Counted from the stretch's first letter, positions 35,406-46,317 are shown. The stretch: 64,000 nucleotides of DNA from Penium margaritaceum (GCA_023375785.1 SZWC01000555.1:239052-303051), one strand, 5' to 3'. The notes: generated by a model from the letters alone, not told the origin. Made by a program: numbers and translations.

Positions 35406-36035
35406 CCACGTGCGAAACGCCTTTCCCAAGGCGCAGGTCCACTTGCACGTGGTGTAGGGGTCCCCTGCACTGTTTCCACGCACCCTACCCACTTTTGGGT
35501 CGAGTTTGGTGATGGGGTGTGACGAGGTTCGAAACCTGTCCGCGGACCTGCAGTCAGAATTTTGACCAAGTCCCCGAGTAACAAAACGTACTACTGAGTT
35601 TCGGACGTCGAGCCAGGATTTTGGCTAAGTCCCTCAGTAACAACCTGCACTACTGGATCCGGTGGATGATCCACCTGATCAGGCGGATCATCCACCGGAC
35701 GCCTCGGCAGGCCTATCGGAGCATTTTCTCCACATGGTAAATTTGTTACTCGATCCGGTCGATTATCGACCGGATTTCGAGTCGCAGCCGGCTCCAGAGC
35801 CACTGTGCACACCCCAACTTTGGAAGGCCATATCTCCCTCGATATTTGTCCGATTCCGGCGAAACAACTTCCACCGGATTTAGCGACTCGTCAACTTTAT
35901 GGAGAAGTCCTCCATTTTTGGATCCGAGTAATTGTCGAGTCGCCAGATCCACCGGAGCAGAGTTTTTACTTTCTGGCGGCTCGTCGGCGCCTCCCGGCGC
36001 CGCACTTGGGCATGCGGAGGGGCAATTTTTCAACA
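35406..36035 (-). repeat. Copia D 5' LTR, truncated
   Basis: 630 bp that match the right-hand part of the 3' LTR (from about 32397 to 33026), including the 15-bp-arm hairpin (35658-35672 and 35685-35699). The segment equivalent to 32032-32396 is missing. At the junction, integrase sequence CGTCTTCCA runs straight into LTR sequence CGTGCGAAAC, with about 2 nt of shared sequence. Confidence 0.9.
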
Positions 36036-37094
36036 CACTGCAAAAATGATCCCAGTGTCTATGTGCGGGAGGACGGGCGTGTCTTGCTTCTTGTGGTGTT
36101 GTATGTGGACGATCTGATCATGTATTATTCCTCGCACGAGGCCCTTGTGGGCCTTTAGGAGCAGCTAAGTAGCGGGTTCAAGATGAAGGACATGGGTCCT
36201 CTCGAGTACTACCTCGGGATCACCGTCCACGGCAACCGCAAAGCAGGCACCATCGAACTCAACCAGACTAAGTACATCATGGACATCTTGAAGCGCTACA
36301 ACATGGAGGATTGCAAACCCATGAGCACCCCTATGGCCTCCGAGTGTAAGCTCTCCTCATCCATGACCCCAAGCAACAAGGCGGAGTGGCGGGAAATGCA
36401 AAACATCCCGTACCAGTCCGCTATCGGGAACCTCATGTACGTGATGGTGGGTATGCGACCTGACATCACTTATGCGGTAGGTCAGGTGAGCAGGTTCGTG
36501 GCTAACCCTGGGCCACAACACTGGCAAGCCGTTAAGTGAATCTTCCGCTATCTCAAAAAGACACGGCATGTGGGACTTCAGTTTGGAGGTCCTGAAAGAT
36601 GAGACTCGCTGCGACTCACGTGCTATAGCGATGCGGACTGGGGAGGACGGATTGACGACAGGAAGTCCACTTCGGGCTTTGTCTGTCTTCTCAACGGTGG
36701 TGCGGTCTCATGCGCGAGCACGAAGCAGGACTGCGTCTCACTGTCTACTACTGAGGCCGAGTATATCGCACTCTTGGAAGTGTATAAGGAAACACAGTGG
36801 CTTCGCAGCTTGCTCAACGAGATCAAGGCACCACAAGAAGAAGCAATTTTCATCCGCGTGGACAACCAGAGTGCCATTGCTATGGCAGAGGACGACATAA
36901 TTTCCCGGCGTACAAAGCACATCGACATTCGGTACCACTACTCACGCGACCTTGTCGCCAAGGGTGTCGTGGAACTACAGCACGTCGAAACCAAGAGGAT
37001 GCTTGCAGACTTCTTGACGAAGCCGCTTGATTGCGACTTGCATGCTGCATGCGTTCAAGGAATCGGCATGGTGGATACAGGAGACGAGGACTAA
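36036..37094 (+). pseudogene. Copia C RT second half and RNase H
   Basis: Resumes at HCKNDPSVYV after the nested element, with the active site LYVDDLIMY, KMKDMGPLEYYLGI, ELNQTKYIMDILKRYN, SAIGNLMYVM and RFVANPGPQHWQAVK, then a stop at 36537-36539. RNase H follows with frameshifts: DADWGGRIDDRKSTSGF, TTEAEYIALLEVYKE, VDNQSAIAMAEDD, RRTKHIDIRYHYSRDLV and MLADFLTKPLD, ending GMVDTGDED at 37094. Confidence 0.9.
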
Positions 37095-37192
37095 AGACCA
37101 AGACAACTGAGGTACACAAACACAATGCAGAGCTACGGGCTCATACGAAAGAAGATTATCATGGCAGGTGGCCAGAGGTGCAAGGGAGAGAT

Positions 37193-37880
37193 TGTTGTTT
37201 ATGCCCCTTTGGCCACTGCTATAGCTTAGTGGACAGGTTGGGCATGCACTGCTCCCTTGGAGGAAGTCCTCCATACCTGGTTTGTAGTGCAAGTCCAAGC
37301 GAGACACCAGCAGTGTAGCGCAATGGATAGCACGTTGGACTTAGGGACAACAGTTCCTGCGTTCGAGCCTTGGTGAGAGCAGGAAGGTTTTATTACCTTC
37401 CTGCACAGAGGAAGTTTCCTAGACATTTCTTCATGCAGGAGGAGGATGTGCCACTTTGCGGTCAGTGGATGCGCCAATTGGCAAGCTGGTGAGGTGGTGA
37501 GGAGTGGCCACCCCCAAAAGTTCCACTACCTACACACCTTAGGTGCCAGGCCTAGGACTATATGTACCAGGCTCATTCCTCATTCTAAACATACAATCTG
37601 GCCTTAGATGCTCCTCACAGAGGCGTCCAACTAAGGAACAGTGTCAAGAAGACACTGGTTGGTCTAAGTCACAAGAGTTAGTCTCCGACTAGCACCTCGC
37701 GCGAAAGTGACCAAGTGTTAAGTGGACACAGTTGCTAGCAAGTGATTGCCTAGGAGCTGCTCAGTGTGGAGCTGTGATCCTGAGGGTGATATCTTCTCCT
37801 AGCTGAAATGCTAGGAGTGGATGGCAGGTGCTATTGTGTCGGCCCTGTTTTCTAGTCCGTTCGCCTCAGGCCGGTTGACA
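37193..37880 (+). repeat. Copia C 3' LTR
   Basis: 688 bp, same ends as the 5' LTR (TGTTGTTTATG to GGTTGACA). Carries the second tRNA-Arg-like module (37309-37379). The 7-T run of the 5' copy is TTTTATTA here (37388 on). The preceding purines CAAGGGAGAGA (37181-37191) are the polypurine tract. Confidence 0.93.
37309..37379 (+). other. tRNA-Arg-like pol III module, 3' LTR of copia C
   Basis: Second copy of the module at 27736-27806: GTGTAGCGCAATGGATAGCA, GTTGGACTT, B box GTTCGAGCC at 37361-37369. It differs from the 5' copy by very few bases, and both boxes are conserved. Confidence 0.73.
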
Positions 37881-38877
37881 GTGTTGACCGACAAGCTGAA
37901 GCTTAGGTCCAAGTGCCAGGCACGTGTTCATGTTTAGCTGATGATTGAAATTTATTTATTTTCTTTTACAATGTTGATGACTCACAAACTGACAATTCAA
38001 CTTGTTGTTCATGAACCGAGACGGTTCATAATAAGTGGGGAGGAAAGTAGCGGGAGGGCCGGTTCGGCCCTCTCTCCTTGCTAAAGCGAGGGATGGTTGC
38101 CCACCACCCCTCACATCAGCGAGGGCTGGCCGACGGCCACCACTTTGCTGGCTGCTCGCCAGCTCGCTGCCGGCTGGCTGGACGGCCGGCAGCCGGCTAA
38201 GCGACCGGCCGGCCACCAGCCGGCCAGTTGCCAGCCGCCGATCGCGGCCTCAGTCCGATCGGCGGCTGAGGGGCCACGAGGGCCTCGAGGATGAGGCCTC
38301 GTGACCTCGTACCCTTGCCCTCCCCTTGCCCTCCTTGTAAACGAGCAAGCGAGGACGAGGGATAAGAGGAGCGAGGGTGAGAGCAAGAAGCGAGGGCAGC
38401 ACACGAGAGGAGTCGACATGAAATCGTCGATGGTGCCTCGCACGCGACGATTCTGCGCCGACGCGTCAAAAATGAAACTCGAGTTCATTTAAGATGAACT
38501 ATGAGTTTTGAAACCAGAAACCTCATGTAAATGCACGAGTTTGAGGTAAAAACCCCCAGTTTGGGTCCAAAAACCAGGGGTAAGGTTAAAAACGGAAATG
38601 GGCCTCCGGAGACTCAAAATATTCGAGTCTCCCTGCTCTAGGTCATTGATGAGGATTGTCCCTTAGTCCTGCGATGGAGATAAACCCTTGACGTGGACTG
38701 AGAGCGCCATTCTGCAAACTCTGACGATGACTTCAGAGAAGGAGCTGGAGACTCGACCCGTTACACTCAGAGTCCAAAACTCAATAGTACAGTTTGCTAC
38801 TTGGGGACACAGTCCGACTGCAGGTCGGTGAACAGGTTCCGAACCACATCAATCCCCACAACCAAGCACGATGATTA
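37881..38877. other. Hairpin-rich non-coding DNA, possible G4 3' LTR
   Basis: No coding frame makes sense. About 38030-38480 is GC-rich and dense in inverted repeats, for example GGAGGGCCGG ... CCCTCTCTCC-type pairing near 38055-38085 and CCGCCGATCG with CGATCGGCGG (about 38234-38264). The style matches the G5 LTR. It follows the G4 polypurine tract once copia C is removed, and starts TGTTGACC at 37882, so it may be the G4 3' LTR. There is no second copy to confirm this. Confidence 0.35.
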
Positions 38878-39300
38878 ACTCATCGAAACAGACTCCAAAG
38901 GCGCGAGGGGGACCGCCACTACATGTAGGGACATCTGTGCCTCCGGAATGGCATTTTGATGGATCCTTGATGTGTGAGGGCGCCTCGGCGGGCGACGTGG
39001 TATGCGCCGCTGACAGAGTGGCTGGTTTGGGGTGCTGCACTTCGGCTGACGTAGCGGGAGCTACAGTGATCTAAATCGCGTGCAGTTTGGTGCGTAAAAA
39101 AGCTCATGACTAGCCCTACAAATGTTCACATCATGTCCATGCTAAAAAACTGATGCAAAATCGTGTTATTTCCCTTGTACAAGTGAATGTCTCACATTTG
39201 TCTTCAACTGCCAGAAACATAGCGTGAGGCGACCAGAAAGCTCACGCTTAGACTCAGAACCACCTGCACAAAACAAGTTGTGACCACAGAAGACCCGTCA
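38878..39300 (+). repeat. Degenerate copia D-like LTR fragment
   Basis: Inverted relative to copia D. GCTCATGACTAGCCCTA at about 39099 and the AGCGTGAGGCGACCAGAAAG block at about 39221 match the reverse complement of 32110-32290. The homology is patchy and both ends fade. Confidence 0.6.
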
Positions 39301-39309
39301 GGCCAGGTT

Positions 39310-40540
39310 TGAACTGCACCCCAGTTTTTGACATGTTCCTCCATGGCACCCTAGAGGAGCAAATCTACATAGTCAAGCCACTTCATTTGTGGTCGGTGAC
39401 AAGTTCTGGCGCTTTCAAAAGGTCTTGAATGACTTGAAACAATCACCCAGGTGCTGGAACATGACAATTACAGGCACACTGACATGTGCCGGTTACATGC
39501 AGAGTGACGTTGGCACATCCCTATTTCTCAAACGGATAGTTGAGAGCCTCACCACCATCCTTGTGTACGTGGACGACCTCTTGATTGCATCTCATTCTAT
39601 GGAGGCCGTGAAAGAGGCCAAGGCAATCCTTTTGGCTGCCTTGGACCTTGGTCTTACAGCTGTGTTTCTGAGGATGGAGACCGTGCGTGATCATCAGCAG
39701 CGGATACTCTTGTTGCATCAGGAACGTTACGCTAGCATTGTGGAAGAGTCGTTTGCTCACCTCCTTGGTGTTGTTCCCACAGCCTCCAACCCCATCACAC
39801 CTGACTAGAAAGATGCTCTGAAGGTGGTTGATCTAAGACATCTAGGGGAGACAGTGGACGTGACCCTCTACTTGTGCCTGATTGGCTCTTTGATGTACTT
39901 GGCCACTACCACACAGAACGATATTGCCTTCACCGTCAACAACATTGAATAGTTCTTACGGTTTCCTTGGACTAGAGCCCTTCACACGACTGTACAAGTG
40001 GTGTGCTACATGGTCTCCACACCGTACCTTGGACTCTGCTTTCGATGGCAATATTTGGTGGTAGTCATTGGCTACACGGACAGTGACTGGGCGTGGACTC
40101 CTGATGGACGCAGTTGGTCAAGCTAATTGTTCCTACTAGGTGGCACCATTGTGTCATGGTGCAGTGGCAAGCAGGGTTGTATCACACATACCTTATCAGA
40201 GGCTGATTATGTTGCTCTAGGGGTTGGGCCTGCTCAGGCAGTGTGTCTGCAACTTATGTTTCATGAGTTACGTCAGTCTGTGCCTTACTTCGTTCTACGC
40301 TGTGACAACCAGAGTTCTCTTGCCATTGCAGATAACACACAACAACATGCGTTGTTGTTGAGCATCACTTTGTGCGTGACGTTGTGGAGGGACAGGTGAT
40401 CTCCGTCATCTGGGTCAGCACGGACATGGAGCGGGCTGATTTTTCAACCAAGGCACTTGCGCGCGGAAAGTTTATGGTGGCCATTTGTTCTGTCGGTCTT
40501 CGCTCCTTGCCTAAGAGTGACGGACAGTGGGCTGTGTGAG
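39310..40540 (+). pseudogene. Copia fragment E: RT and RNase H
   Basis: 39389-39808 reads QKVLNDLKQSPRCWNM, then ILVYVDDLLIASHSMEAVKE with an intact YVDD, to a stop. Continuing pieces: CLIGSLMYLATTTQNDIAFT, GYTDSDWAW, LGGTIVSWCSGKQGCITHTL and RCDNQSSLAIADNTQQH (RNase H), ending near 40538. The sequence differs clearly from families A-D. No gag, integrase or LTR of its own was found. Confidence 0.8.
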
Positions 40541-40893
40541 CATGGACTGTTGAGCATCTTGTTGCGTACCTATGTCCGTTCTATATGTATATGGACATGC
40601 ATACCATCAAGGTGTTGTGATTTGAGTTTTCCCCGTCTTTTTGTAAAGCTTACTGTGTCCACTCGGTCATGCCCATGCTCATGAAGATCCCTGATGCAGA
40701 CCCAGCTGGCGCTGGAGCAATGACGGGTGGTGACTTCGCCCACCACCAGCTGCCACACAACTGCTACGACGTCCCTAGTGCTTGTTGGGATGCTCTGTAG
40801 TCTTTCTATCGTTGTTAGAGTTTTCTCGGTGGAATGACTTCTGAGCCCGATTTACATGTTTTGCATTGTCTGTCCACTGATCGATGCCGGACT

Positions 40894-41171
40894 TGTGTGT
40901 GTGACCAGTCGTAGCGTCTGGGTCAATATTTTGCATCTATAGGTTCAGATGGTGTTGTGTTTGGATATCGGTTTGTAGAGTTACAGCCAAAATAGTGGTT
41001 TTGGGCCGGTTTTGGGAAAGACTGACACTGCCGTGCGCGTCACCCGCTGTACTCCGCAGCACGTATTTATGCTGTATAATTGTCGGTTGTCATTTCCCTC
41101 TGAATTACTAAACTATTGGAGTTTATGAGACTTTACGCGTGTCCCTAGCCTAACTCGTGTTGTTTCTTGTA
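40894..41171. repeat. 278-bp direct repeat, left copy
   Basis: Starts TGTGTGTGTGACCA and ends TGTTTCTTGTA. Matches 42266-42542 over its full length with scattered changes. TG...TA/CA ends would suit a small LTR. No primer site follows it. Confidence 0.65.
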
Positions 41172-42265
41172 AGGCTCCTTAGAAATCTCTTGAAAAAAAC
41201 TATCCATCGCATCCATTCCTACCTCATTTGGTACCCTGTAGGCTCCAGGAAATGAAACAACGCTCTCGGATCTAGATATTTTCTAGATTTTGGGCTGAAA
41301 ATAAAATGTTGACGCTTTTGACTTTTTTAAAGGGTTTTCTGAACGAAACCACCGCCACTGCATTCAGCATCCTCTTGCGCATAGTCACTCAAAATGTTGC
41401 CTCATTTAGACAACCTTTACATTGACATCATAATTGTGGGTGATGATGTCAGCACCAACACCTAGCCAAACGTTTGGCTGAAACATATGTTTTTGCCAGT
41501 GTTCCGGATTCTCAAGAAATGCCAGCGTTTCTTGATTATGACAACATTGATGTTTGGACCCATAGTGAGCAACATCGATGCCGCCGGTCCATGACAAGGG
41601 CAAAGGGCGACAAGACCTCTCCTCTTCCTCCTCTTCGGGCATCCTAAGTCCACGATTGGAGTCACTCATGATCAACGAGCTTCGTCGGGTATGGGATGAG
41701 ATGCACCACCAGCATCAGCATCAAATCGACGTGGTACAAGAAACCATAGAGTTATTGAGGGGTCATCCAGGGGCCTCACAACTCACACTAGAAGGACCTG
41801 TTGGAGATGCACCATCCGTTCAGCAGTCTATGTCTTGTACAACACTGTGACCTCAGTACCCCTCATCATTTTTTTACACTTGGGATGCGGAGAAGATGGA
41901 GGATGACACAAGTGAGGATGAGATTATCGTCATTGAGGAGCACATTCATGAGCTACGACTGGGGTCGCAGCCTGTCACCTCACCACCTTCTTGTCTTCAT
42001 GACCAGCCACGTTGTTCAGAAGCATTTACCATTGGAGTCATTTCTCTCACTGGTGGTCTCCCTGTGCCTCATCCACTATCTCCTGAGCCTGAGGTTTCTC
42101 TCCCCACGGAGCAGTGACCGAAGGACTTTGAGACAGCTTCATCCCGTTACGAAAGTGATGAGGGCTTCAATTGCTGGGAAACCTTGTTTCAGGTTTGGGC
42201 CGACTCTGAGGGCATCTGGCCCCACTACCACAGCCAGTATCAGACTCGTGATGCTTATTAAATCC
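41172..42265 (+). other. Interior between 278-bp repeats
   Basis: About 1.1 kb with two short + strand frames, 41578-41850 (90 codons, His/Gln-rich MHHQHQHQ) and 41896-42117 (73 codons, acidic start MEDDTSEDEIIVIEEHIHEL). I do not recognise either. The layout LTR-interior-LTR with little coding capacity could be a non-autonomous LTR element, but no primer site, purine tract or target duplication was found. Confidence 0.35.
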
Positions 42266-42542
42266 TGTGTGTGTGACCATTCGTAGCGTCTGGCTCGAGA
42301 TTTCCATCTCTAGGTTCAGATGGTGTTGCGTTTGGATATCTTTCTGGAGAGTTACGGCCAAAACAGTGGTTTTGTGCCGGTTTTAGGACAGACGGACACT
42401 ACCGCATGTGTCACCTGCTGTGCGCCGCGGCAGGCATTTATGTTATGCACCTGTCAGTTGTCATTTCTCCCTTCATTACTAAACTATTGGAGCTTATGAT
42501 ACTTTGCACGTCTCCCTAGCGTTACTCTTGTTGTTTCTTGCA
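42266..42542. repeat. 278-bp direct repeat, right copy
   Basis: 277 bp, TGTGTGTGTGACCA to TGTTTCTTGCA, direct orientation relative to 40894-41171. The 388 bp to the right (42543-42930) hold nothing I recognise. Confidence 0.65.
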
Positions 42543-42930
42543 CTTGCGTGGTTGATAGTGCGACAGCTCACTCGACTGTGTTTCCATGTGGCAAAAGCTA
42601 AGCTACAAAGCTTTCGAGCAAGTTTTCAGCGAGGTGGGGCATGTCAATCCCCCTTGTAATTCTCACTCCCACGCTAGAATCACGATCAAGCAAGAATGCC
42701 CATTTTCAAAATCGAGCGGAAATGCTCATTTGTCTTTTTCCTCATATGCAAAACCTCTTAGTTTTAACATGCAAATTCTTATCAAACCGCACCACAAACT
42801 AAAGTCAGGGTTTTAGGGGGTTTTTTTTTCAGGGACTCTTCCTGGGCCCTGCGGTAGCGGAGTCCAGCAGGTTCCCTTTCAATGCATGGGGAGTCTCAGA
42901 TCCCCCATGCAAACCAAATGCAACCCCCTA

Positions 42931-43481
42931 TGTTATGCCGAACGGAGCGTAGATGCTGAACAGGTAGAAGTTGCAAAGCAGAACACGATTGAGAATTTGG
43001 GACATTTGAGCAAGTTATAATGAGTTGTAAGTGTACTTCAATGACAACTGTCGAAATGATCAAATTAATGATCAAAAGTATTCGGGTTACGAATGAGGCA
43101 TAGTCGGGGTCATTGGGTCGATCGTCAAGCGACCCGTGTGAAGTCGCATCCTGCGTGGTCGGATTCGAGAAGTTCCAGCGAGAAATCGGGGGCTTCGAGG
43201 ATCACCGGCAAATATGCGAGATGCATCTTTATAAATCTATATATGTCTCAATGCGTCAAGAAGTCGACCAAAAGGTCATGACAGTTCTTTCATGGATTCT
43301 CAAAAGTGGTCGAAGTTGTCAGAGATGCGAGAAGGTTCGTCAAAGGAGGAGGGCAGTTGGCTGAATTGTCCTCGACCATCGGAGCAAAAATTTGAGGTCT
43401 CGACGGGCGGTGGGCTATTTGTGTAATGAAAGAAATGCCCACTTGGAAGATTGATAACTCGTGTACGTCTGGTACGTAACA
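42931..43481 (-). repeat. G2 3' LTR
   Basis: 551 bp, TGTTATGCCGAAC to GGTACGTAACA, with TGTTA/TAACA inverted ends. Adjoining CTCTCCCCCCTTTTAG (43482-43497) is the polypurine tract on the minus strand. Confidence 0.92.
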
Positions 43482-43659
43482 CTCTCCCCCCTTTTAGCCG
43501 CGATGTCCCAGCGCGCGCAGAGATGTGGCCCGGTGACGACGGTAATATCCGTGGATTAGGTGATTAACGTCTCGGAGGTAATCATAGGGTCCCCACATGT
43601 TCTGCGTTGAGCCGTAGCTATGCGACTTGACAAGATATTATGTTGTTTTGACATGTCGT

Positions 43660-44340
43660 CAATGGTCAAGGATGTCCTCAATGCCGTACTCTGTGTCCTC
43701 GTCCACTTGTATAGGAGGTGGGAGAGGGACATCCCTATCGGAGAAGTTCTCTCCGGGGTCTCGGTAGTGCTTTAGTCTACTGATATGGAACACCGGATGA
43801 ACTTGCATAGTGTCGGGAGTTTGATTCGTGCAACCATGGGGGCTTGCATTTGCTCGATCTCAAATGGTCCCAACCATTGGGGTTTGAGCTTCGAACAGTC
43901 GTCTCCGTGGAGTTTGATGTTGGCCGAGCTGAGAAGGATTTTTTCGCAAGCGGTAAAAACATGGTCACTGGAATGCCAATGAGCTGCTACTTTCATCGCC
44001 GCCTGGGTCTTCGCAAGAGTATGCCATGTTTAAACCCAGATGGTGGAGAAGTCACGGCGTTGGACGTCAACACCGGGAATGTTGCTTTGGCTGTGGAATC
44101 CTGCTGGTGTAGCGGGAAGTTTGCTATATACCACTTTGCATGGATTTTTACCCGTTGTTGTGGAGATCGCCGAATTGTATACGATTTTTGTTGAGAGCTT
44201 TTGTGCCCAATCCATCCCATGAGGTTTGCATAATTTTTGGATAAGTTGTCCGAGCGTCTGATTGGTCTGCTCGGTCTGACCATCGGTTTGAGGATGGAAT
44301 ATTGTTGAATGTTGGATCCGACTATCGTAACGAGTCATCA
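43660..44340 (-). pseudogene. G2 integrase C-terminus and chromodomain
   Basis: 44030-44338 carries STIFHPQTDGQTEQTNQTLG with the catalytic Glu, then WAQKLSTKIVYNSAISTTTG. 43772-43996 carries KLKPQWLGPFEIEQM (C-terminal domain). Below it the frame reads VDEDTEYGIEDILDH (about 43670-43720), which is the start of a chromodomain before a stop. Confidence 0.83.
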
Positions 44341-44466
44341 GTTAGTGCCAAAATCGCTTGTGATGATTCTCGGTACGCTGTGTGGCCATACAATGTTGTT
44401 TTGAAAAATCCATGATGTCCCTTTGGCGGTGACAGTGATCATCGTTGGAATAAAGTGAGACACTTG

Positions 44467-45131
44467 TTAAAACCTGTTGACAACCACAAGGATTGCATCA
44501 TATCCTTCGGGTTTTACTGGTATTCTCGTGACAAAGTCCATGGTGATGTCGGTCCATGGAGATGTCGGTCCATGGTTGGAATGTGGAGCGACTGTAGAAG
44601 TCTGACTGATCGTGTACGACAGGATTTCTGTCGCTGACAAATGTCGCATGATTTGCAGAAGTTGGCCACGTTGGATTGCATCCTGTCCCACCATTAAGGT
44701 TTCACCATCTTCTTCAGCGTCTTTTCTCCAAAATTTCCACCTGGACCAGTGTCATGGCACTCTTCGAGTAGCATGCAATGGCTTTCATTGTTAGAAGGAA
44801 TGACCTGCTGGCAAGTGAATCATCATCGCCGATAGGGTGCGTTGTACAATAATTTTTCTGTGTCGTATCTGCTATGCTAGTTGTAGCCTCGTGTGAACAA
44901 CTACTCGAGATACGGATCTCGCTGCATCTGTAGTGTTGCTGACTCAGCCATCAAATCAGGTCGGCGGCTAAGCGTTTCTGCTGGGTTGGTTTTGCCTAGC
45001 CGGTACTCAATATCGTAGTCAAACGCGGATTCAAGGAACTCCATCCATCGGGTTTGACGTTGACTGAGGTTTGGCTCTGTCTTTAAATATTTCAGCACAT
45101 GAGGGTGATGTGTATGATGCAGCGGCGGCAT
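44467..45131 (-). pseudogene. G2 integrase N-part and RNase H tail
   Basis: 44467-44694 has MRHLSATE (zinc-binding region end), PWTDITMDFVTRIP with the first catalytic Asp and EGYDAILVVVNRF. 44901-45131 has LSQRQTRWMEFLESAFDYDI and YRLGKTNPAETLSRRPD, the RNase H C-terminal region typical of gypsy pol. Confidence 0.83.
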
Positions 45132-45528
45132 TCAAGATTGCACCGCCATGTCTTGGATGCATGTACAACCGCCAGCATCTATTTCTTGTGTAGGACATAG
45201 TTGAGTTCCAGTCCTTGTGTCTTTTGTGACATGCATGCGACCGATTGATCTCCGTTACCATGGTCTTGTAGGAACGCCCCGATGGCTCGACCTGAGGCAT
45301 CCGTAGCAATAACGTAGTCAACCGTTAGATCAGCTAATCATAGAGCTGGCAATGAGGTCAGAGCATTCCGCAAAGTAGTGAATGCTTCGTATTTGATGTC
45401 TCCCCATCGCCACTCATTTTTTTGGGTGAGGTTGGAGAGAGGCGCTGACATTTGGGCGTACAAAGTGCTGGCAATAATTGCAAAAGCTGAGAAAAAACTT
45501 GAATTTCTCGAACATTGGTCAGCGTCGG

Positions 45529-45688
45529 TGTAGCGTGGTAGTGCCACGCCGACCAGTGGAAGGAGCCACGTGGCTTGAGCGGGGTCACTTGGGACTATGG
45601 ACGGTGAGACCGGATGGCCTGAGCTCAAAGACCCTCACGCACCATGGTTTTTTCCTAGTCGGCCAAGGATTGTGTCGAGTCCGCTACA
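45529..45688 (+). repeat. TRIM 5' LTR
   Basis: 160 bp with inverted ends TGTAGCG/CGCTACA. Shares blocks such as AGTGCCAC, GGAGCCA, GGATGGC and GGTTTT with the second LTR. Confidence 0.85.
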
Positions 45689-45770
45689 TTGGTATCAGAG
45701 CACCGGGCTCGAATCCCATGTCGTGATTACCAGAGATGCCGAGGCGGCTCTCACTCCTAGTGCGGTAGAT

Positions 45771-45931
45771 TTTAGTGTGGCAGTGCCACACCGACAAGTC
45801 AAAGGAGCCATGTGGCTCGAGCAAGGTCACTTAAGACTGTCGGCAGTGGGACGGGATGGCTTGAGCGTTAAACATCCTCAAGCACCGCGGTTTTGGCCTA
45901 GTCAGACAAGAATTCTATTGAACCCGCTATA
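45771..45931 (+). repeat. TRIM 3' LTR
   Basis: 161 bp, diverged from the first LTR by many substitutions, mostly transitions. The first dinucleotide is TT (from TG) and the end is GCTATA (from GCTACA). Confidence 0.83.
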
Positions 45932-46317
45932 GTTAGCCAATCAGCAACTGCTGCCACATTTTTCTGATCCATGGTGATCCATCCGCCGTTCATGACGTGA
46001 TCCAAAAACTCGATCAAACAGCGATCAAAGTCGCACTTCGAGAGTTTTCTGAAACATCCCTCTTTGTAAAACTTTCAGAACTTTTTTGCAGATGTTCATN
46101 CACCGCGGTTTTGGCCTAGTCAGACAAGAATTCTATTGAACCCGCTATAGTTAGCCAATCAGCAACTGCTGCCACATTTTTCTGATCCATGGTGATCCAT
46201 CCGCCGTTCATGACGTGATCCAAAAACTCGATCAAACAGCGATCAAAGTCGCACTTCGAGAGTTTTCTGAAACATCCCTCTTTGTAAAACTTTCAGAACT
46301 TTTTTGCAGATGTTCAT
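45883..46317. other. Assembly gap with redundant flanks
   Basis: A single N at 46100 separates two identical 217-bp blocks, 45883-46099 and 46101-46317. I compared them base by base and saw no difference. The block spans the TRIM right end and the adjoining G2 sequence. This is what unmerged overlapping contig ends look like; the real sequence probably has one copy. Confidence 0.9.

Larger units (their letters stand above)
32032..36035 (-). mobile_element. Copia element D, nested in C, internally deleted
   Basis: Minus-strand copia element with target duplication CACTG (32027-32031 and 36036-36040). 3' LTR 32032-33026 (995 bp), then RNase H and RT (33070-34635), a linker, and the last part of integrase up to about 35405. 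There it joins directly to the LTR. The rest of the 5' LTR (about 365 bp), the primer site, gag, protease and most of integrase are deleted. It is related to copia A by protein but has a different LTR. Confidence 0.92.
27620..37880 (+). mobile_element. Ty1/copia element C, full length with nested D
   Basis: LTRs at 27620-28307 and 37193-37880 (688 bp each), primer site 28310-28323, gag 28700-29570, protease and integrase 29640-31363, RT split between 31496-32031 and 36036-36539, RNase H to 37094, purine tract GGGAGAGA before the 3' LTR. Copia D occupies 32032-36040 including its target duplication; without it C is about 6.25 kb. The flanks do not match (CCGAT left, GTGTT right), so a target duplication is not visible. 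Confidence 0.92.
45529..45931 (+). mobile_element. TRIM-type mini LTR retrotransposon
   Basis: A 403-bp element inserted in G2 between RNase H and RT. LTRs 45529-45688 (160 bp, TGTAGCGTGG ... CCGCTACA) and 45771-45931 (161 bp), with an 82-bp interior. One nt after the first LTR lies TGGTATCAGAGC (45690-45701), the exact initiator tRNA-Met primer site. Flanks GTCGG (45524-45528) and GTTAG (45932-45936) each differ by one transition from GTCAG, the base run found at this spot in G1, so they read as an aged 5-bp target duplication. No coding capacity. Confidence 0.87.

Noticed and set aside
45883-46317. Real tandem duplication inside G2
   Set aside because: Copies are identical and separated by a single N, while surrounding old sequence is heavily mutated. 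An assembly artefact is far more likely.
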